A program made the translations under genes and the position numbers. Below, in pieces: positions 18,148 to 27,164 of a stretch of 64,000 bases of DNA. A model generated the notes under the pieces. It worked only from the letters and a program-made list of their open reading frames with translations. It searched no databases and was not told where the DNA came from. Source of the stretch: Hespellia stercorisuis DSM 15480 (lineage in GTDB: Bacteria; Bacillota; Clostridia; Lachnospirales; Lachnospiraceae); assembly GCF_900142165.1 (NCBI RefSeq), contig NZ_FQZY01000013.1, positions 1 to 64,000 on the forward strand. The letters are read 5' to 3'. Position 1 is the first letter of the stretch, and the number at the start of each line of letters is the position of its first letter.

Positions 18148-18459
18148 TCAATCATTCTCATGTGCGGCGAACGACTGCTCGATTATCTTCATTACATCGT
18201 CCAGCCCGTCTAAACCGTCCAAGTACAGCTCTACATCGCCGTTACCCCATTTGCCGATCCCTGTTACATCCTTGCACAGCCCCTTTGGGTCAGCGATTTC
18301 AGAGAATTTCATATTGACGGAAATGCGAAGTCTTGACTTCTGAATGATTATATCCGTGAAATTCGTGTCCATTTTATAAGCAACATATAGTTTTTTAAAT
18401 TCTCGGCGAACAGCGGTACCGAGATTCATAATCCGTGTGTTCAACTTTTCAAACAGCAT
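18148..18459 (-). pseudogene. DUF5655-containing protein, C-terminal fragment
   Basis: The reading frame matches the DUF5655 pattern (KLYVAYKMDTNFTDIIIQKS, then DPKGLCKDVTGIGKWGNGD). The N-terminal part is absent because serine-recombinase sequence begins on the other strand at about 18460. DUF5655 often ends proteins from restriction or defence islands. The ATG at 18459 is internal, so this is a remnant. Confidence 0.6.
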
Positions 18460-18461
18460 AA

Positions 18462-19546
18462 GCCAGAATGTAAAGTTAGGCCTGCAATACCGTTACCAGC
18501 AGGGTGAAATCCAAATAAACTGTTCACGGTTCCTTGGTTATATCAAGAATGAAAAAAAGAAACTTATCATTGTTCCAGAAGAAGCCGAAGTCGTAAAACG
18601 CATATACCGGGAATACCTCGAAGGTGCCAGTATGCTAAAAATAGCCCGTGGCCTTGAGGCTGATGGTATTCTGAACGGCGCTGGAAGAGAAAAATGGCAC
18701 ACCAGCAACATTAACCAGATATTGCGGAATGAAAAATATATCGGCGATGCCCTCTTGCAGAAGACCTATACTACTGACTTTCTCACCAAGAAACGAGTAA
18801 AGAACCACGGCATTGTTCCTCAGTATTATGTAGAGAACAGCCATGAAGCCATCATCCCGCGTGAATTCTTCATGCAGGTGCAGGAGGAGCTCATCCGCCG
18901 CCGCATCGTCCATACTAGCCCAAACGGAAAGACCAGAACCTTCAGCAGCAACCACGTGTTTGCTCAGATAATCATCTGCGGCAAATGCGGTGAGGTTTTT
19001 CGCAGGGTGCATTGGAACAACAGAGGTAAGAAGTCCATCGTCTGGCGCTGTGTCAGCCGCTTAGAAAACACAGGCCTATTCTGCGACGCTCGAACGGTAC
19101 TGGAGAGCACCATTGAGCAAGTGCTTGTTACCGCTATCAATCAGACGCTCTGCGACAAGGACTCTTTCCTTATTACTCTGCGGGACAACGTCGCAACCGT
19201 CATAAATCGTGAAAGCGACAAGGCCTTGTCGGATATTGATAAGCGGCTGGAGGAACTGCAAAATGAGCTTTTGAAGCTTGCCACCTCCAACTCGGATTAT
19301 GATAATGTTGGCGATGAGATTCACCGACTGCGTGAACAGAAGCAAAATATGCAGGTTGAGAACGCCAACCGTGATGAACTCCGCAAAAGGATAGCCGATA
19401 TGAGCACATTCCTGCAGGAACAGCCCGCTGCCATCACTGAATATGACGAGTCCCTTGTCCGGCGGCTAATTGAAAAGGTCACTGTCCATGAGGACAAATT
19501 CACCGTGGAATTCAAGTCCGGCGTGGCTGTGGATATTGATGAATAA
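18462..19546 (+). pseudogene. Large serine recombinase, N-terminal domain lost
   Basis: Matches the recombinase (DNA-binding) domain of TnpX/CTn-type large serine recombinases (VPEEAEVVKRIYREYLEGAS, GREKWHTSNINQILRNEKYI). The zinc ribbon follows (CGKCGEVFRRVHW...WRCVSR), then a long coiled coil (residues about 255-320) and the usual C-terminal segment. The catalytic domain with the nucleophilic serine is missing, since sequence changes to the DUF5655 remnant at about 18460. Not active as a recombinase. Confidence 0.85.
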
Positions 19547-19562
19547 GTCTGGAAACAATTGA

Positions 19563-19592
19563 GGCACTCTACGAAATTAGGCGTAGGGTGCC
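19563..19592 (+). terminator. Hairpin after the serine recombinase
   Basis: GGCACTCTACG and CGTAGGGTGCC form an 11-base stem with one G-T pair around AAATTAGG, followed after a few bases by TATTTT. It starts 16 bases beyond the recombinase stop and probably ends its transcript; the real element end (attR) may lie close by. Confidence 0.6.
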
Positions 19593-19647
19593 TTGGCTAT
19601 TTTAATGTGTTCGTAGACGAGTTGAAATTTACCATCCTCCAGTCTTT

Positions 19648-19917
19648 TCACGCTGGACACGCCTGTTTCTCAGGCAATTTGGTCCACAAGTAATACGCAT
19701 ATACAACCATGATTACCGATTGAATCATTATCAATGTTACCTCTGTTGTTCCCTTCGCCACTGAAATCCAATTAATAAAGTCGTATAAAACGTGCCATAT
19801 AATTACTGGAATAATGCTCCTTGTCAGTATCACAATTTCTGAAGCAATAACACCAAATATCAATGCATTAATTATGGTAAGCGTAACGATGATAATTCCT
19901 GTCCCTGAAAAGCTCAC
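19648..19917 (-). pseudogene. CPBP-type intramembrane protease, C-terminal fragment
   Basis: Contains three hydrophobic segments and the helix motif IIPVIIWHVLYDFINW that resembles the last conserved His motif of CPBP (CAAX-type) membrane proteases. The EExxxR active-site part is missing. The frame is cut at about 19918, where a plus-strand HEPN-like remnant begins. Remnant only. Confidence 0.5.
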
Positions 19918-19924
19918 AAGAGAA

Positions 19925-20092
19925 AGCCCATTGAAAGATGTGTTTCTTAATATATATCAAGTTCGTTGTAATCTTTTTCACGGATCAAAGGCTATGGATA
20001 CCCCGCGTGATATTGCTCTTGTCTCTACCAGCGCAAATGTTCTTCAACGCTTTTTGGGTAGGTGGCTGGAGAAAAACGGAGGGCTAAGATAA
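19925..20092 (+). pseudogene. HEPN-like protein, C-terminal fragment
   Basis: The frame upstream of the helicase reads VFLNIYQVRCNLFHGSKAMD and ends ALVSTSANVLQRFLGRWLEK. The R-N-L-F-H-G core matches the Rx4-6H motif of HEPN domains, which are RNases or their relatives common in defence loci. No start codon is attached; sequence before 19925 belongs to another remnant. Its stop overlaps the helicase ATG (TAATG), so the intact gene was once coupled to the helicase. Confidence 0.5.
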
Positions 20093-22992
20093 TGGCAAAT
20101 AAAGAGTTCTTCCCACTTCGCCCCGAAACACAGCCAATGATCTACGCCTATGAGGACAGCAACCCCGAATACCGGGGCTTGCTGAAAGTCGGCTATACGG
20201 CAATCGGCGTCGAACAGCGCGTGGCACAGCAATACCCCACAAAGCGTCCGGATGGAAAGATTCCCTATCGCATTGTGTTCGCAGAATCAGCCATGTATGC
20301 AGATGGCGGCAATTTTAGTGATCACGATATTCACCGCGCCCTTGCAAGGCGTGGTTTTCCGAGTGAAGGCGGCGAGTGGTTCCGATGTACGGTCAAGGAC
20401 TTACGGGCAGCCTACATTGCCGTTCGTGACCGTGTGGAAAACATCGAAAACCGCACGCGGGATTTCTCCATGCGGCCCGAGCAGAAGGAAGCGGTCAGCA
20501 AAACGATCGGGTATTTTAAATCAGCGGCGAAAGAAAAAGGGGTGCGCACAGCCAAGTTCTTATGGAACGCAAAGATGCGTTTTGGCAAAACCTTTGCCTC
20601 CTATCAGCTTGCAAAGCGCATGGGACTTTCAAAGATACTCATTCTGACATTCAAGCCCGCCGTTCAAAGCGCGTGGGAGGAGGATTTAAACACCCATGTG
20701 GATTTTGAGGGGTGGCAGTTCATCAGCCGCACATCGGATTTGACATGGGAGGCTGCCGACAAGTCCAGACCGATTGTCTGCTTTGGCTCATTTCAGGACT
20801 TTCTGGGCACCAACAATTCCGGAGGAATAAAAGCAAAAAACGAGTGGGTACATACGACGAACTGGGACTTGGTGATCTTTGACGAGTACCATTTCGGCGC
20901 ATGGCGTGAAAATGCAAAAAAGCTCTTTGAAATGGGCGACGAGGACGATTACGAAGCCCTTGATCTTGAAAAATACGCGAAGGATGAAGAAGGCAACGCT
21001 ATCAACGAATCATGGTTGCCCATCACCACGCCACGTTATTTGTACTTGTCGGGTACACCGTTTCGAGCGATCAACTCCGGCGAATTTATTGAAGACCAGA
21101 TTTATAACTGGACATACTCCGATGAGCAGAGGGCAAAGGAAAACTGGACGGAGCCGCCAGATAATCCCTATGCTGCTTTGCCGCGCATGGTGATGATGAC
21201 CTACAAGATCCCCGACAGCATACGGCAGATTGTCATGCAGGGCGAGTTTGACGAGTTTGACCTCAACGTGTTCTTTTCCGCAGAGGGCAAAAACGATCAG
21301 GCGAAGTTCAAGTATGAGGAATACGTTCAAAAATGGCTGGACTTGATTCGCGGCGCTTATCTCGGCACAACGACGGATGATTTGAAGCTCGGCGCGAAAA
21401 AGCCGGAAATGCCGTACTCAAACAGCCGCCTACTTTCTATTCTAACACACACGATATGGTTCTTGCCAAATGTGGCGTCGTGCTTTGCCATGCGGAATTT
21501 GATCCGGCAAAAGAACAATACGTTTTTCCACGATTATACGGTCAATGTCTGTGCCGGAAGCGGCGCGGGTATCGGGGTGGAAGCGCTTGCGCCGGTGCAG
21601 AAGTCTATGCGTCCCGACCCTCTTCAATCAAAAACCATCACGCTGACCTGCGGCAAGCTGACAACCGGTGTGACAGTAAAGCCGTGGACGGGCATTTTCA
21701 TGCTCCGCAATCTTTCCAGCCCCGAAACGTATTTCCAAGCCGCATTTCGTGTTCAAAGCCCATGGGAAGTGGATGTTGATGCAGGCAAACGCGAGATCAT
21801 GAAGCGCGAGTGCTATATCTTTGACTTTGCTCTTGACCGAGCGCTCAGGCAGATTGCCGATTACAGCTGCAGGCTCGATGTAAACGAGGGCAACCCGGAA
21901 AAGAAAGTCGCAGAGTTTATCAACTTCCTGCCGGTCATCGCTTATGACGGCAGTACCATGAAGCAGATCAACGCAAGCGATGTGCTGGATATTGCAATGG
22001 CGGGAACGTCGGCGACGCTCCTTGCCCGGCGCTGGGAAAGCGCTTTGCTCGTGAATGTCGATAATGACACTCTGGCTCGTCTCATGGCCAACGAGGACGC
22101 GATGCGAGCATTGATGAATATTGAGGGTTTCCGTAGTTTGAACACGGAGATCAATGATATTATTATTGCTTCAGAAAAAGTCAAAAAGGCAAAAGCCAAA
22201 GGCGAAAAACTGACGCCTAAGGAAAAAAAGGAGCTTTCCGCCGAAGAAAAGGAATACAAGTCCAAGCGCAAGATCATTCAGGAAAAGCTCATTAAATTTG
22301 CTACACGCATTCCCATATTTATGTATTTGACGGATTTCCGCGAATATAGCCTCAAAGATGTCATTACGCAGCTTGAACCGGGATTGTTCAAACGGGTAAC
22401 AGGGCTGGACGTGAAGGACTTTGAGCTGCTTGTTTCTCTCGGCGTATTCAATGGCGGTTTGATGAATGACGCGGTGTATAAATTCAAGCGGTATGAGGAT
22501 TCAAGCCTGTCCTACACCGGTATTGATAAACACGCAGGAGAGGCCGTCGGCGGCTATGATACCGTTCTGACAAGAGAAGAATATGATCGTCTCTTTGGTT
22601 CTCAGCAAATTTCCGTATCCGAAGTAACACAGGCGTTTGACGATCTGCCGGACACGGATAACGATCGTTTTGAAAGCGACAACGACGAGGATGCGGTCGA
22701 TCTGCCACCGGTGCAAAAGGCGGCGGCACAAAGACCCTCCTCGTCAATCAAGCCGGAACCTGTGCTGTCGCAAACAAAACCGGCTATCGCAATGGCTCCT
22801 TCCTCGCAGATTGGTGATTACTCTTTTGTGAAGCCTGGCTTGACTGTGCATCATAAAACCTTCGGTGAAGGTAAGGTCGTGAAGATCGTTGAGGACAAAC
22901 GCGACGGCAAGATTATCGTTGCATTTGGCAAAGCGGAGAAGATGTTCCTGTTCCCGGGAGCCCTTCAGGACGGCTTTCTAAGAGTTGATTAA
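20092..22992 (+). CDS. GIY-YIG-like nuclease / SF2 helicase / SH3-like fusion
   Basis: A 966-residue protein with GGAGGG before its ATG. Residues 1 to about 105 resemble the T5orf172/MUG113 branch of GIY-YIG nucleases (MIYAYEDSNPEYRGLLKVGY, then GGEWFRC). Residues about 125-600 are an SF2 helicase: Walker A-like AKMRFGKT (about 161-168), DEYH (about 263-266), SGTPF (about 320) and a C-terminal core with FQAAFRVQSPW. A Lys/Glu coiled coil follows. The last 50 residues (VHHKTFGEGKVVKIVEDK) resemble the SH3/tudor tail of UvrD-type helicases. Reads as a single-chain restriction or anti-phage enzyme; I know of no assigned name. Confidence 0.78.
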   Translation: MANKEFFPLRPETQPMIYAYEDSNPEYRGLLKVGYTAIGVEQRVAQQYPTKRPDGKIPYRIVFAESAMYADGGNFSDHDIHRALARRGFPSEGGEWFRCTVKDLRAAYIAVRDRVENIENRTRDFSMRPEQKEAVSKTIGYFKSAAKEKGVRTAKFLWNAKMRFGKTFASYQLAKRMGLSKILILTFKPAVQSAWEEDLNTHVDFEGWQFISRTSDLTWEAADKSRPIVCFGSFQDFLGTNNSGGIKAKNEWVHTTNWDLVIFDEYHFGAWRENAKKLFEMGDEDDYEALDLEKYAKDEEGNAINESWLPITTPRYLYLSGTPFRAINSGEFIEDQIYNWTYSDEQRAKENWTEPPDNPYAALPRMVMMTYKIPDSIRQIVMQGEFDEFDLNVFFSAEGKNDQAKFKYEEYVQKWLDLIRGAYLGTTTDDLKLGAKKPEMPYSNSRLLSILTHTIWFLPNVASCFAMRNLIRQKNNTFFHDYTVNVCAGSGAGIGVEALAPVQKSMRPDPLQSKTITLTCGKLTTGVTVKPWTGIFMLRNLSSPETYFQAAFRVQSPWEVDVDAGKREIMKRECYIFDFALDRALRQIADYSCRLDVNEGNPEKKVAEFINFLPVIAYDGSTMKQINASDVLDIAMAGTSATLLARRWESALLVNVDNDTLARLMANEDAMRALMNIEGFRSLNTEINDIIIASEKVKKAKAKGEKLTPKEKKELSAEEKEYKSKRKIIQEKLIKFATRIPIFMYLTDFREYSLKDVITQLEPGLFKRVTGLDVKDFELLVSLGVFNGGLMNDAVYKFKRYEDSSLSYTGIDKHAGEAVGGYDTVLTREEYDRLFGSQQISVSEVTQAFDDLPDTDNDRFESDNDEDAVDLPPVQKAAAQRPSSSIKPEPVLSQTKPAIAMAPSSQIGDYSFVKPGLTVHHKTFGEGKVVKIVEDKRDGKIIVAFGKAEKMFLFPGALQDGFLRVD

Positions 22993-23010
22993 TACACGGG
23001 AGGTAGCAAA

Positions 23011-23640
23011 ATGGCAGTGCGTGGAAAAAGCATAAATCTCTTTCTTATGGATGGAGAAGCCAGCGGCCGCATAAAGTGCACACTGGCAAATTGGACAGGA
23101 GTCGCCTATAGAATCCCACGCACTGCTTTGGATTTGTGTAAAGAGCGCAACGACCTCAAACAAAGCGGTGTCTATTTCCTTTTTGGTACATCAGACCAAA
23201 CCGGAAATAACGTTGTATATATCGGTCAAGCGGGTGCTCGTAAAAATGGAGAAGGCTTGCTTTATCGCCTGCAGGAGCATAAACGCAATCCCGATAAGGA
23301 TTATTGGACGGAAGCTGTTGTATTCACTACCTCCAACAACTCCTTTGGCCAAACGGAAATAAGCTATCTGGAAAATCGTTTCTGCGGACTTGCGCTTGCC
23401 GCCAACCGCTATGATATAAAAAACGGAATCAATCCAACCCAAGGTAACATCACTGAAGAAAAAGAGAGCGAACTTGAAGAGTTTGTAGATTACGCACGCA
23501 TCGTCATGGGGACGCTGGGACATAAAGTTTTCGAGCCGCTTATTTCTGTATCAGCTATTTCAGGCTCCGCTCCAGCACATAGCGCTCCGTACCACAATCG
23601 CAGCGGCAGTGCCACTTTTTCTCACCCTTCGGCGTTGTGA
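23011..23640 (+). pseudogene. GIY-YIG nuclease (DUF4357-type), truncated
   Basis: Starts 18 bases after the helicase stop with GGAGGTAG. The GIY-YIG core is visible (SGVYFLFGTSDQTGNNVVYI at about residues 52-71, then LLYRLQEH and SYLENRFCGLA). About 175 residues match the family; then, at about 23550, the frame runs into antisense sequence of another gene (SVSAISGSAPAHSAP). A C-terminal DUF4357-type domain would be expected and is absent. Coupled to the helicase, it was probably its partner. Confidence 0.72.
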
Positions 23641-23737
23641 TAAAATCATCCAAAACCGTCCAGCGTCCGAAGCGGCTGCCTGCCATATCGGCGGCAGCCT
23701 CATTTTCCGGGCGGCCTTCCGCTTTAACTTCCTTCAT
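23555..23737 (-). pseudogene. AP2-like / zinc-ribbon small protein, truncated
   Basis: The 60-residue frame contains GSRFGRWTVLDDFIT and KKWHCRCDCGTERYVLERSL, the pattern of AP2-like DNA-binding segments found in phage and HNH proteins. The usual continuation with a second CxC after a short helix is missing, because the GIY-YIG gene joins here at about 23550. It overlaps the small membrane-protein gene upstream by 14 bases. Confidence 0.45.
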
Positions 23738-23882
23738 TGTCGCCGCCGCCTTTCATTTCATCCAGGCTGGGCCAGGTATCATGGTCAGCACCGGACAGGC
23801 GGATCACAATGGAAGAGATAAAGACAAACGGGATCGCCAGTATCATCAAAAACGTATCCTTCATCTTTTCTGCAAATTTCAT
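23724..23882 (-). CDS. Small membrane protein, 52 residues
   Basis: ATG with GAGGA 8 bases upstream. One membrane segment (FLMILAIPFVFISSIVIRL, residues 11-29) after a basic amphipathic head, then a polar tail ending KGGGDNEGS. It lies between the 60-residue peptide gene and the AP2-like frame, all three closely packed on the minus strand. Unknown function; could be a membrane partner of the peptide. Confidence 0.55.
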   Translation of the reverse strand: MKFAEKMKDTFLMILAIPFVFISSIVIRLSGADHDTWPSLDEMKGGGDNEGS

Positions 23883-23897
23883 CGTCTTTTCCTCGTT

Positions 23898-24080
23898 TTA
23901 GCGCATGGAGCAGGGCATATTCTCAAAAGGACAATCCATTCTGCCATTTTCGCTCTGGTACTTTTCATTCTCTGCCATGATTTGCGCGATCATCTCCGGG
24001 GAGCCGGTCAGCTCTCCGGTTTCAAAATTCTCCATGACGATCATGGGCTTCACATAAGGTTTCTTCTGTTTCGTTTCCAT
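23898..24080 (-). CDS. Small peptide with YVKPxI leader-like motif
   Basis: A 60-residue product with GAGGA before the ATG. The head KKPYVKPMIVMENFETG resembles short clostridial peptides with a Tyr-x-Lys-Pro-x-Ile/Leu motif, some of which are precursors of modified peptides. The C-terminal half is acidic and ends with two Cys (MDCPFENMPCSMR). No modification enzyme is visible nearby. It lies some 100 bases after the last gene of the SipW operon and may be co-transcribed. Confidence 0.55.
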   Translation of the reverse strand: METKQKKPYVKPMIVMENFETGELTGSPEMIAQIMAENEKYQSENGRMDCPFENMPCSMR

Positions 24081-24177
24081 CGTTCAATCCTCGCTATTTG
24101 AAAAAATAAGGCAAAAATGCCAATGACCGGAACCCAGTTCACCCTGAACCGGATTCCGGTCAAAGAACAACCTATTG

Positions 24178-24855
24178 TCATTGTGCATTTTCGCCTTTTT
24201 TGCGGCGGTACCAGAGCAATAGCACGATTAGTGCCGCTCCGCTGACAGCCGCCAGCGCCCCGTACAGGGCAATATGAGATTCATCACCGGTTTTCGGCGG
24301 TTGTGGGTCTGTGGACTCGATGGGAAATTCCTCCACCTTAAACTGCCAGTCCAGATACCCGATTTTCTCCTGATAATCGTTGCCCATGGTAATGGGCACA
24401 TTCAGGGTCACATCCAGATCCACCTCACCGCCGGAGTAGAGGGTGCCCAGCAACACCCAATCACTCATTCCGTCCGTCTGATCTGCCGCAGCGTCAAACA
24501 TATAGGCCATCTCATTATCGGCGGATTTTGCTACGGTCAGGTGCATCTGGGACAGGAAATCCTCGCTGCCTGCTTCGGCGCCCAGGGAGCGGATGTAAAT
24601 CTTCACTTTCACCTTATTGGATGCGTCATTGCGGACGGTGATGGTCTGAGTCAGGCTGTCGCCGGGCATGACACCCTTGAAATTCGAGAAAAGGTCTGTG
24701 GGGGAATACTCGCTGCCGGGTGCGAAGATAAACTTTCTTGCGTCGCCTTCATAACTGACCGTTCCTGCCGCAAAGGCCGTCACAGTCCCGCTGAGCAGCA
24801 GCACAAGAGCCAGCGCCACAGAGGAAATTCGCCTAAAAAGTACTTTCATGCTCAA
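24178..24855 (-). CDS. LPXTG-like cell-wall-anchored TasA-like protein
   Basis: Signal peptide (residues 1 to about 29, ending AFAAG), a beta-rich domain with the TasA-like [17 protein letters not shown] segment, then PPKTGDE (a variant LPXTG sorting signal), a membrane helix and a basic tail ([11 protein letters not shown]). It would be attached to peptidoglycan by a sortase. Its start overlaps the stop of the previous operon gene. Unlike the other subunits its signal peptide looks Sec-type, so it may be the wall anchor for the assembly. No sortase gene is in the window. Confidence 0.82.
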   Translation of the reverse strand: MSMKVLFRRISSVALALVLLLSGTVTAFAAGTVSYEGDARKFIFAPGSEYSPTDLFSNFKGVMPGDSLTQTITVRNDASNKVKVKIYIRSLGAEAGSEDFLSQMHLTVAKSADNEMAYMFDAAADQTDGMSDWVLLGTLYSGGEVDLDVTLNVPITMGNDYQEKIGYLDWQFKVEEFPIESTDPQPPKTGDESHIALYGALAAVSGAALIVLLLWYRRKKGENAQ

Positions 24856-25388
24856 TTTCCTCCTTTCAGTCCAGCCGGGTCAACACCCCACGCCTCCACC
24901 GCCGCATTGGACGGTTCGGACTGGATGCACTGGGCAAGGACGGTGATCGTCTGACCCTCGGCCAAAGTAACGGAGCTGCCCAGCAGACTGTTGGTTGAAC
25001 CATATGCCGCAACTGGCGAGGTGTAATAATAGTAGCCGTCCGTGTGCTGTACCCAACCGGAGCTGAGAGTCAGGTTGTTCAGGTTTTCATAGAAATCCAC
25101 CACCAGATTGCCCTCGGCGTTTTCTGTGCCGGAGACAAGTGCAACACGGATATAAACCGCCGTGTTTCCGGTGTTTGTTACCACAATGCTGGATTCGACA
25201 TTATCGGCACAGGTTTCGTCAACCCGAATCGCTGTTGTAGCTGGCGAAAAGATATTGGTGATCGGGCCATCCGTTGCCACCAGATAGGCCAGGGACCCTC
25301 CCACGGAAACGCACAGAAGCAGCACCAGTGCCACAATGATCCCCAACGCACGCTTACGCGGCTGTTTTTGATTTCTATTTTGCTCCAT
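24852..25388 (-). CDS. SipW-type secreted subunit (CalY/TasA-like)
   Basis: Start at 25388 with GGAGG eight bases upstream. Basic head, hydrophobic stretch and the SipW-type motif [19 protein letters not shown] at the cleavage region. The mature part holds [19 protein letters not shown] and [16 protein letters not shown], a pattern shared with the genes at 26409 and 28200. The length (178 residues) suits a small camelysin-type fibre or surface subunit. Part of the operon that begins with sipW. Confidence 0.8.
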   Translation of the reverse strand: MEQNRNQKQPRKRALGIIVALVLLLCVSVGGSLAYLVATDGPITNIFSPATTAIRVDETCADNVESSIVVTNTGNTAVYIRVALVSGTENAEGNLVVDFYENLNNLTLSSGWVQHTDGYYYYTSPVAAYGSTNSLLGSSVTLAEGQTITVLAQCIQSEPSNAAVEAWGVDPAGLKGGN

Positions 25389-25404
25389 TGCACCGGCCTC
25401 CTTC

Positions 25405-26397
25405 CTATTCATCTTCATCGCTCAAACCCGCTGGCGGTACATAACAAATGCTCTTGCTGAAATCCCCGTCGAACCACTTTGCTTTGGTCCGGGTATAGGT
25501 AAAGCTGACGGAACCATCCGCATTTTCCGTCTTCTCTGCCGTATATCTCCAGGACCAGCTATCCGCAGTCACGGTATAGACTCCGGCAGGCAGGAGAACG
25601 GTGACGGTAGCACTTCCGTTCTCAAAGTCCTTCGCCAGAATCGCAACCTTTACGGAAAATCCGTCATTACGGGAAATGGTAAAAATCATATCCTGCTCGG
25701 GATTGCTGCCGTCCGCAATCGCTGCGGAGATGGTAAGGCTGGTGGTTTCCTCCTCCAAAGTAGCCGCATCATCGATTATAGCCAGCAACTGGGCACATTT
25801 TGTTTCGTCATTCGCTGCCAGATAGTCCAGAATTTGCTGCTGTTCCTCTACGGAGTATTCCTCCCAGCGGGCGAAGATCTCTGCCGCTGTCATACCGGAG
25901 ACATCCGGGGCAGGGGACGTATACTGGGAACAGGATTCCAGATGGCCTTCTGTCTGACCGCACTCAGTACAGGCTTCCTCAGTGGGAGCCACATATTGAG
26001 AACAGCTTTCCTCGTGGCCGTCCACCTTGCCGCACTCGGCACAGCCCACAGGATCGGGGGCCACATACTGGGAGCAGCTTTCCGCATGACCTTCAAGCTG
26101 GCCGCATTCCATACAGCCGGTGGGTTCCGGTGCTATGTACTGGGAGCAGCTTTCTGCATGGCCTTCCGTCTGGCCGCATTCGCTGCATCCGATAACCGCA
26201 GGGGGCGTGGTTTCCGGGCTGGTTGTGGCTTCTGTAGTGGCTTCCGGGGTAACTGTCGGTTCCGTGGCTGCCGGAGTAGTTTCGGCAGATTCGGTCTGAG
26301 ACTCCGATTCCGCCGCATAAGCGGGGATAAACACGCTCATGGAAATCAACATGGATACACTGAGAAAGGCCGCTAACATTCGTTTTTTCATTTTCAT
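25405..26397 (-). CDS. Secreted protein with four CCHC-type repeats
   Basis: Signal peptide (MKKRMLAAFLSVSMLISM... to about residue 28), a Thr/Glu-rich linker, then four tandem 24-residue units, the first being CSECGQTEGHAESCSQY. Each unit has the spacing C-x2-C-x5-H-x3-C followed by QYxAP. A helical stretch (MTAAEIFARWEEYSVEEQQQ) and a beta-rich C-terminal domain with VLLPAGVYTV follow. The repeats look metal-binding, but I know no assigned role. The second ATG (26391) has better spacing to GGAG. It lies inside the SipW operon, so it is probably part of the same surface structure. Confidence 0.75.
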   Translation of the reverse strand: MKMKKRMLAAFLSVSMLISMSVFIPAYAAESESQTESAETTPAATEPTVTPEATTEATTSPETTPPAVIGCSECGQTEGHAESCSQYIAPEPTGCMECGQLEGHAESCSQYVAPDPVGCAECGKVDGHEESCSQYVAPTEEACTECGQTEGHLESCSQYTSPAPDVSGMTAAEIFARWEEYSVEEQQQILDYLAANDETKCAQLLAIIDDAATLEEETTSLTISAAIADGSNPEQDMIFTISRNDGFSVKVAILAKDFENGSATVTVLLPAGVYTVTADSWSWRYTAEKTENADGSVSFTYTRTKAKWFDGDFSKSICYVPPAGLSDEDE

Positions 26398-26408
26398 CCA
26401 CTCCTTTC

Positions 26409-27008
26409 TCAGTTCTCAGGCCAGCCGGGGACCTTGGTCACATCGCCGCCCGGCGCCGGGTTATTGGCTGTCTGCACAGCCTGAGCCGTGATGGTCAGAT
26501 TTGCCGTGCAATTCTGATACTCGTTGCCCATTTGCAGAGCAAAACCCACTTCACGGAAAAAGACCGCCGTTTTGTCTCCGGAGGATACGGGCTTGGAATA
26601 GTAGTAATAACCGTCTGCACCCGGAATCCAGCCGTTCTCCACCGTAAAGGTCATGACCGGAACCGTCACCCCCTGCACATTCAGATTCAGGGGCAGTGCA
26701 TTGCCGTCCGAGCCAACCAGAGCGGCATCCACCTTGACTCGGATCCACGCTTCGTCCTCGCCGGTGTTTTTTACGGACACGATCTTGCTGACCTTGGAGC
26801 CGGGCATGATATTTTCAAAGCCATCCTTGGGGAAATCCAGCTCCGTGCCGCTGGCGTCCTTTGTTTTCTCAATAATTTCAATGCCAATGCCGCCGGAGGT
26901 GATCACATTCCGGGCGGTGCCGCTGGCGGTGAAATACGCCCAGGTGCCGTAGGACAGCAGGGCCATGCAGCAGGCCACCACCGCCGCCGCAAAAATTTTC
27001 TTCTTCAT
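26409..27008 (-). CDS. SipW-type secreted subunit (TasA-like)
   Basis: The N-terminus MKKKIFAAAVVACCMALLSY followed by GTWAYFTASGTARNVITSGG is a classic SipW-dependent signal segment. The mature part has NIMPGSKVSKIVSVKNTGED, the strand pattern of TasA/camelysin proteins, and DGYYYYSKPVSSGDKTAVFF. Length is 199 residues. A processing or attenuation hairpin pair lies upstream in the transcript. Confidence 0.85.
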   Translation of the reverse strand: MKKKIFAAAVVACCMALLSYGTWAYFTASGTARNVITSGGIGIEIIEKTKDASGTELDFPKDGFENIMPGSKVSKIVSVKNTGEDEAWIRVKVDAALVGSDGNALPLNLNVQGVTVPVMTFTVENGWIPGADGYYYYSKPVSSGDKTAVFFREVGFALQMGNEYQNCTANLTITAQAVQTANNPAPGGDVTKVPGWPEN

Positions 27009-27068
27009 ACATTACCTTCTTTCTTACAATTTATCGTAAAGAGGTATCTTGCAACCTGTCAGTCATAA

Positions 27069-27143
27069 GACCATAGGAGAATATCCGAACAGGCAGTCCT
27101 TTCGGGTATTCTCCTATGGTCTGTCCCCCGCAGGGGACAGACC
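27069..27143. promoter_or_regulatory. Two overlapping strong hairpins between operon genes
   Basis: GACCATAGGAGAATATCCG (27069-27087) pairs with CGGGTATTCTCCTATGGTC (27103-27121) with one mismatch. GGTCTGTCCCC (27118-27128) pairs perfectly with GGGGACAGACC (27133-27143). The two share the bases GGTC, so they compete. They lie between the TasA-like genes at 27165 and 26409 and have no T run on the minus strand, so processing, stabilisation or partial attenuation is more likely than full termination. Confidence 0.6.
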
Positions 27144-27164
27144 GGGAAATGTCGGGATATGGAA

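Noticed and set aside
17750-18317. Plus-strand frames opposite the PHP and DUF5655 remnants
   Set aside because: They are antisense to sequences that match known families on the minus strand and have no start signals.
25915-26187. Regular 72-base repeat that could be taken for a CRISPR array
   Set aside because: Four units code for a clear in-frame 24-residue protein repeat; there are no unique spacers between short identical palindromic repeats and no cas genes anywhere in the window.
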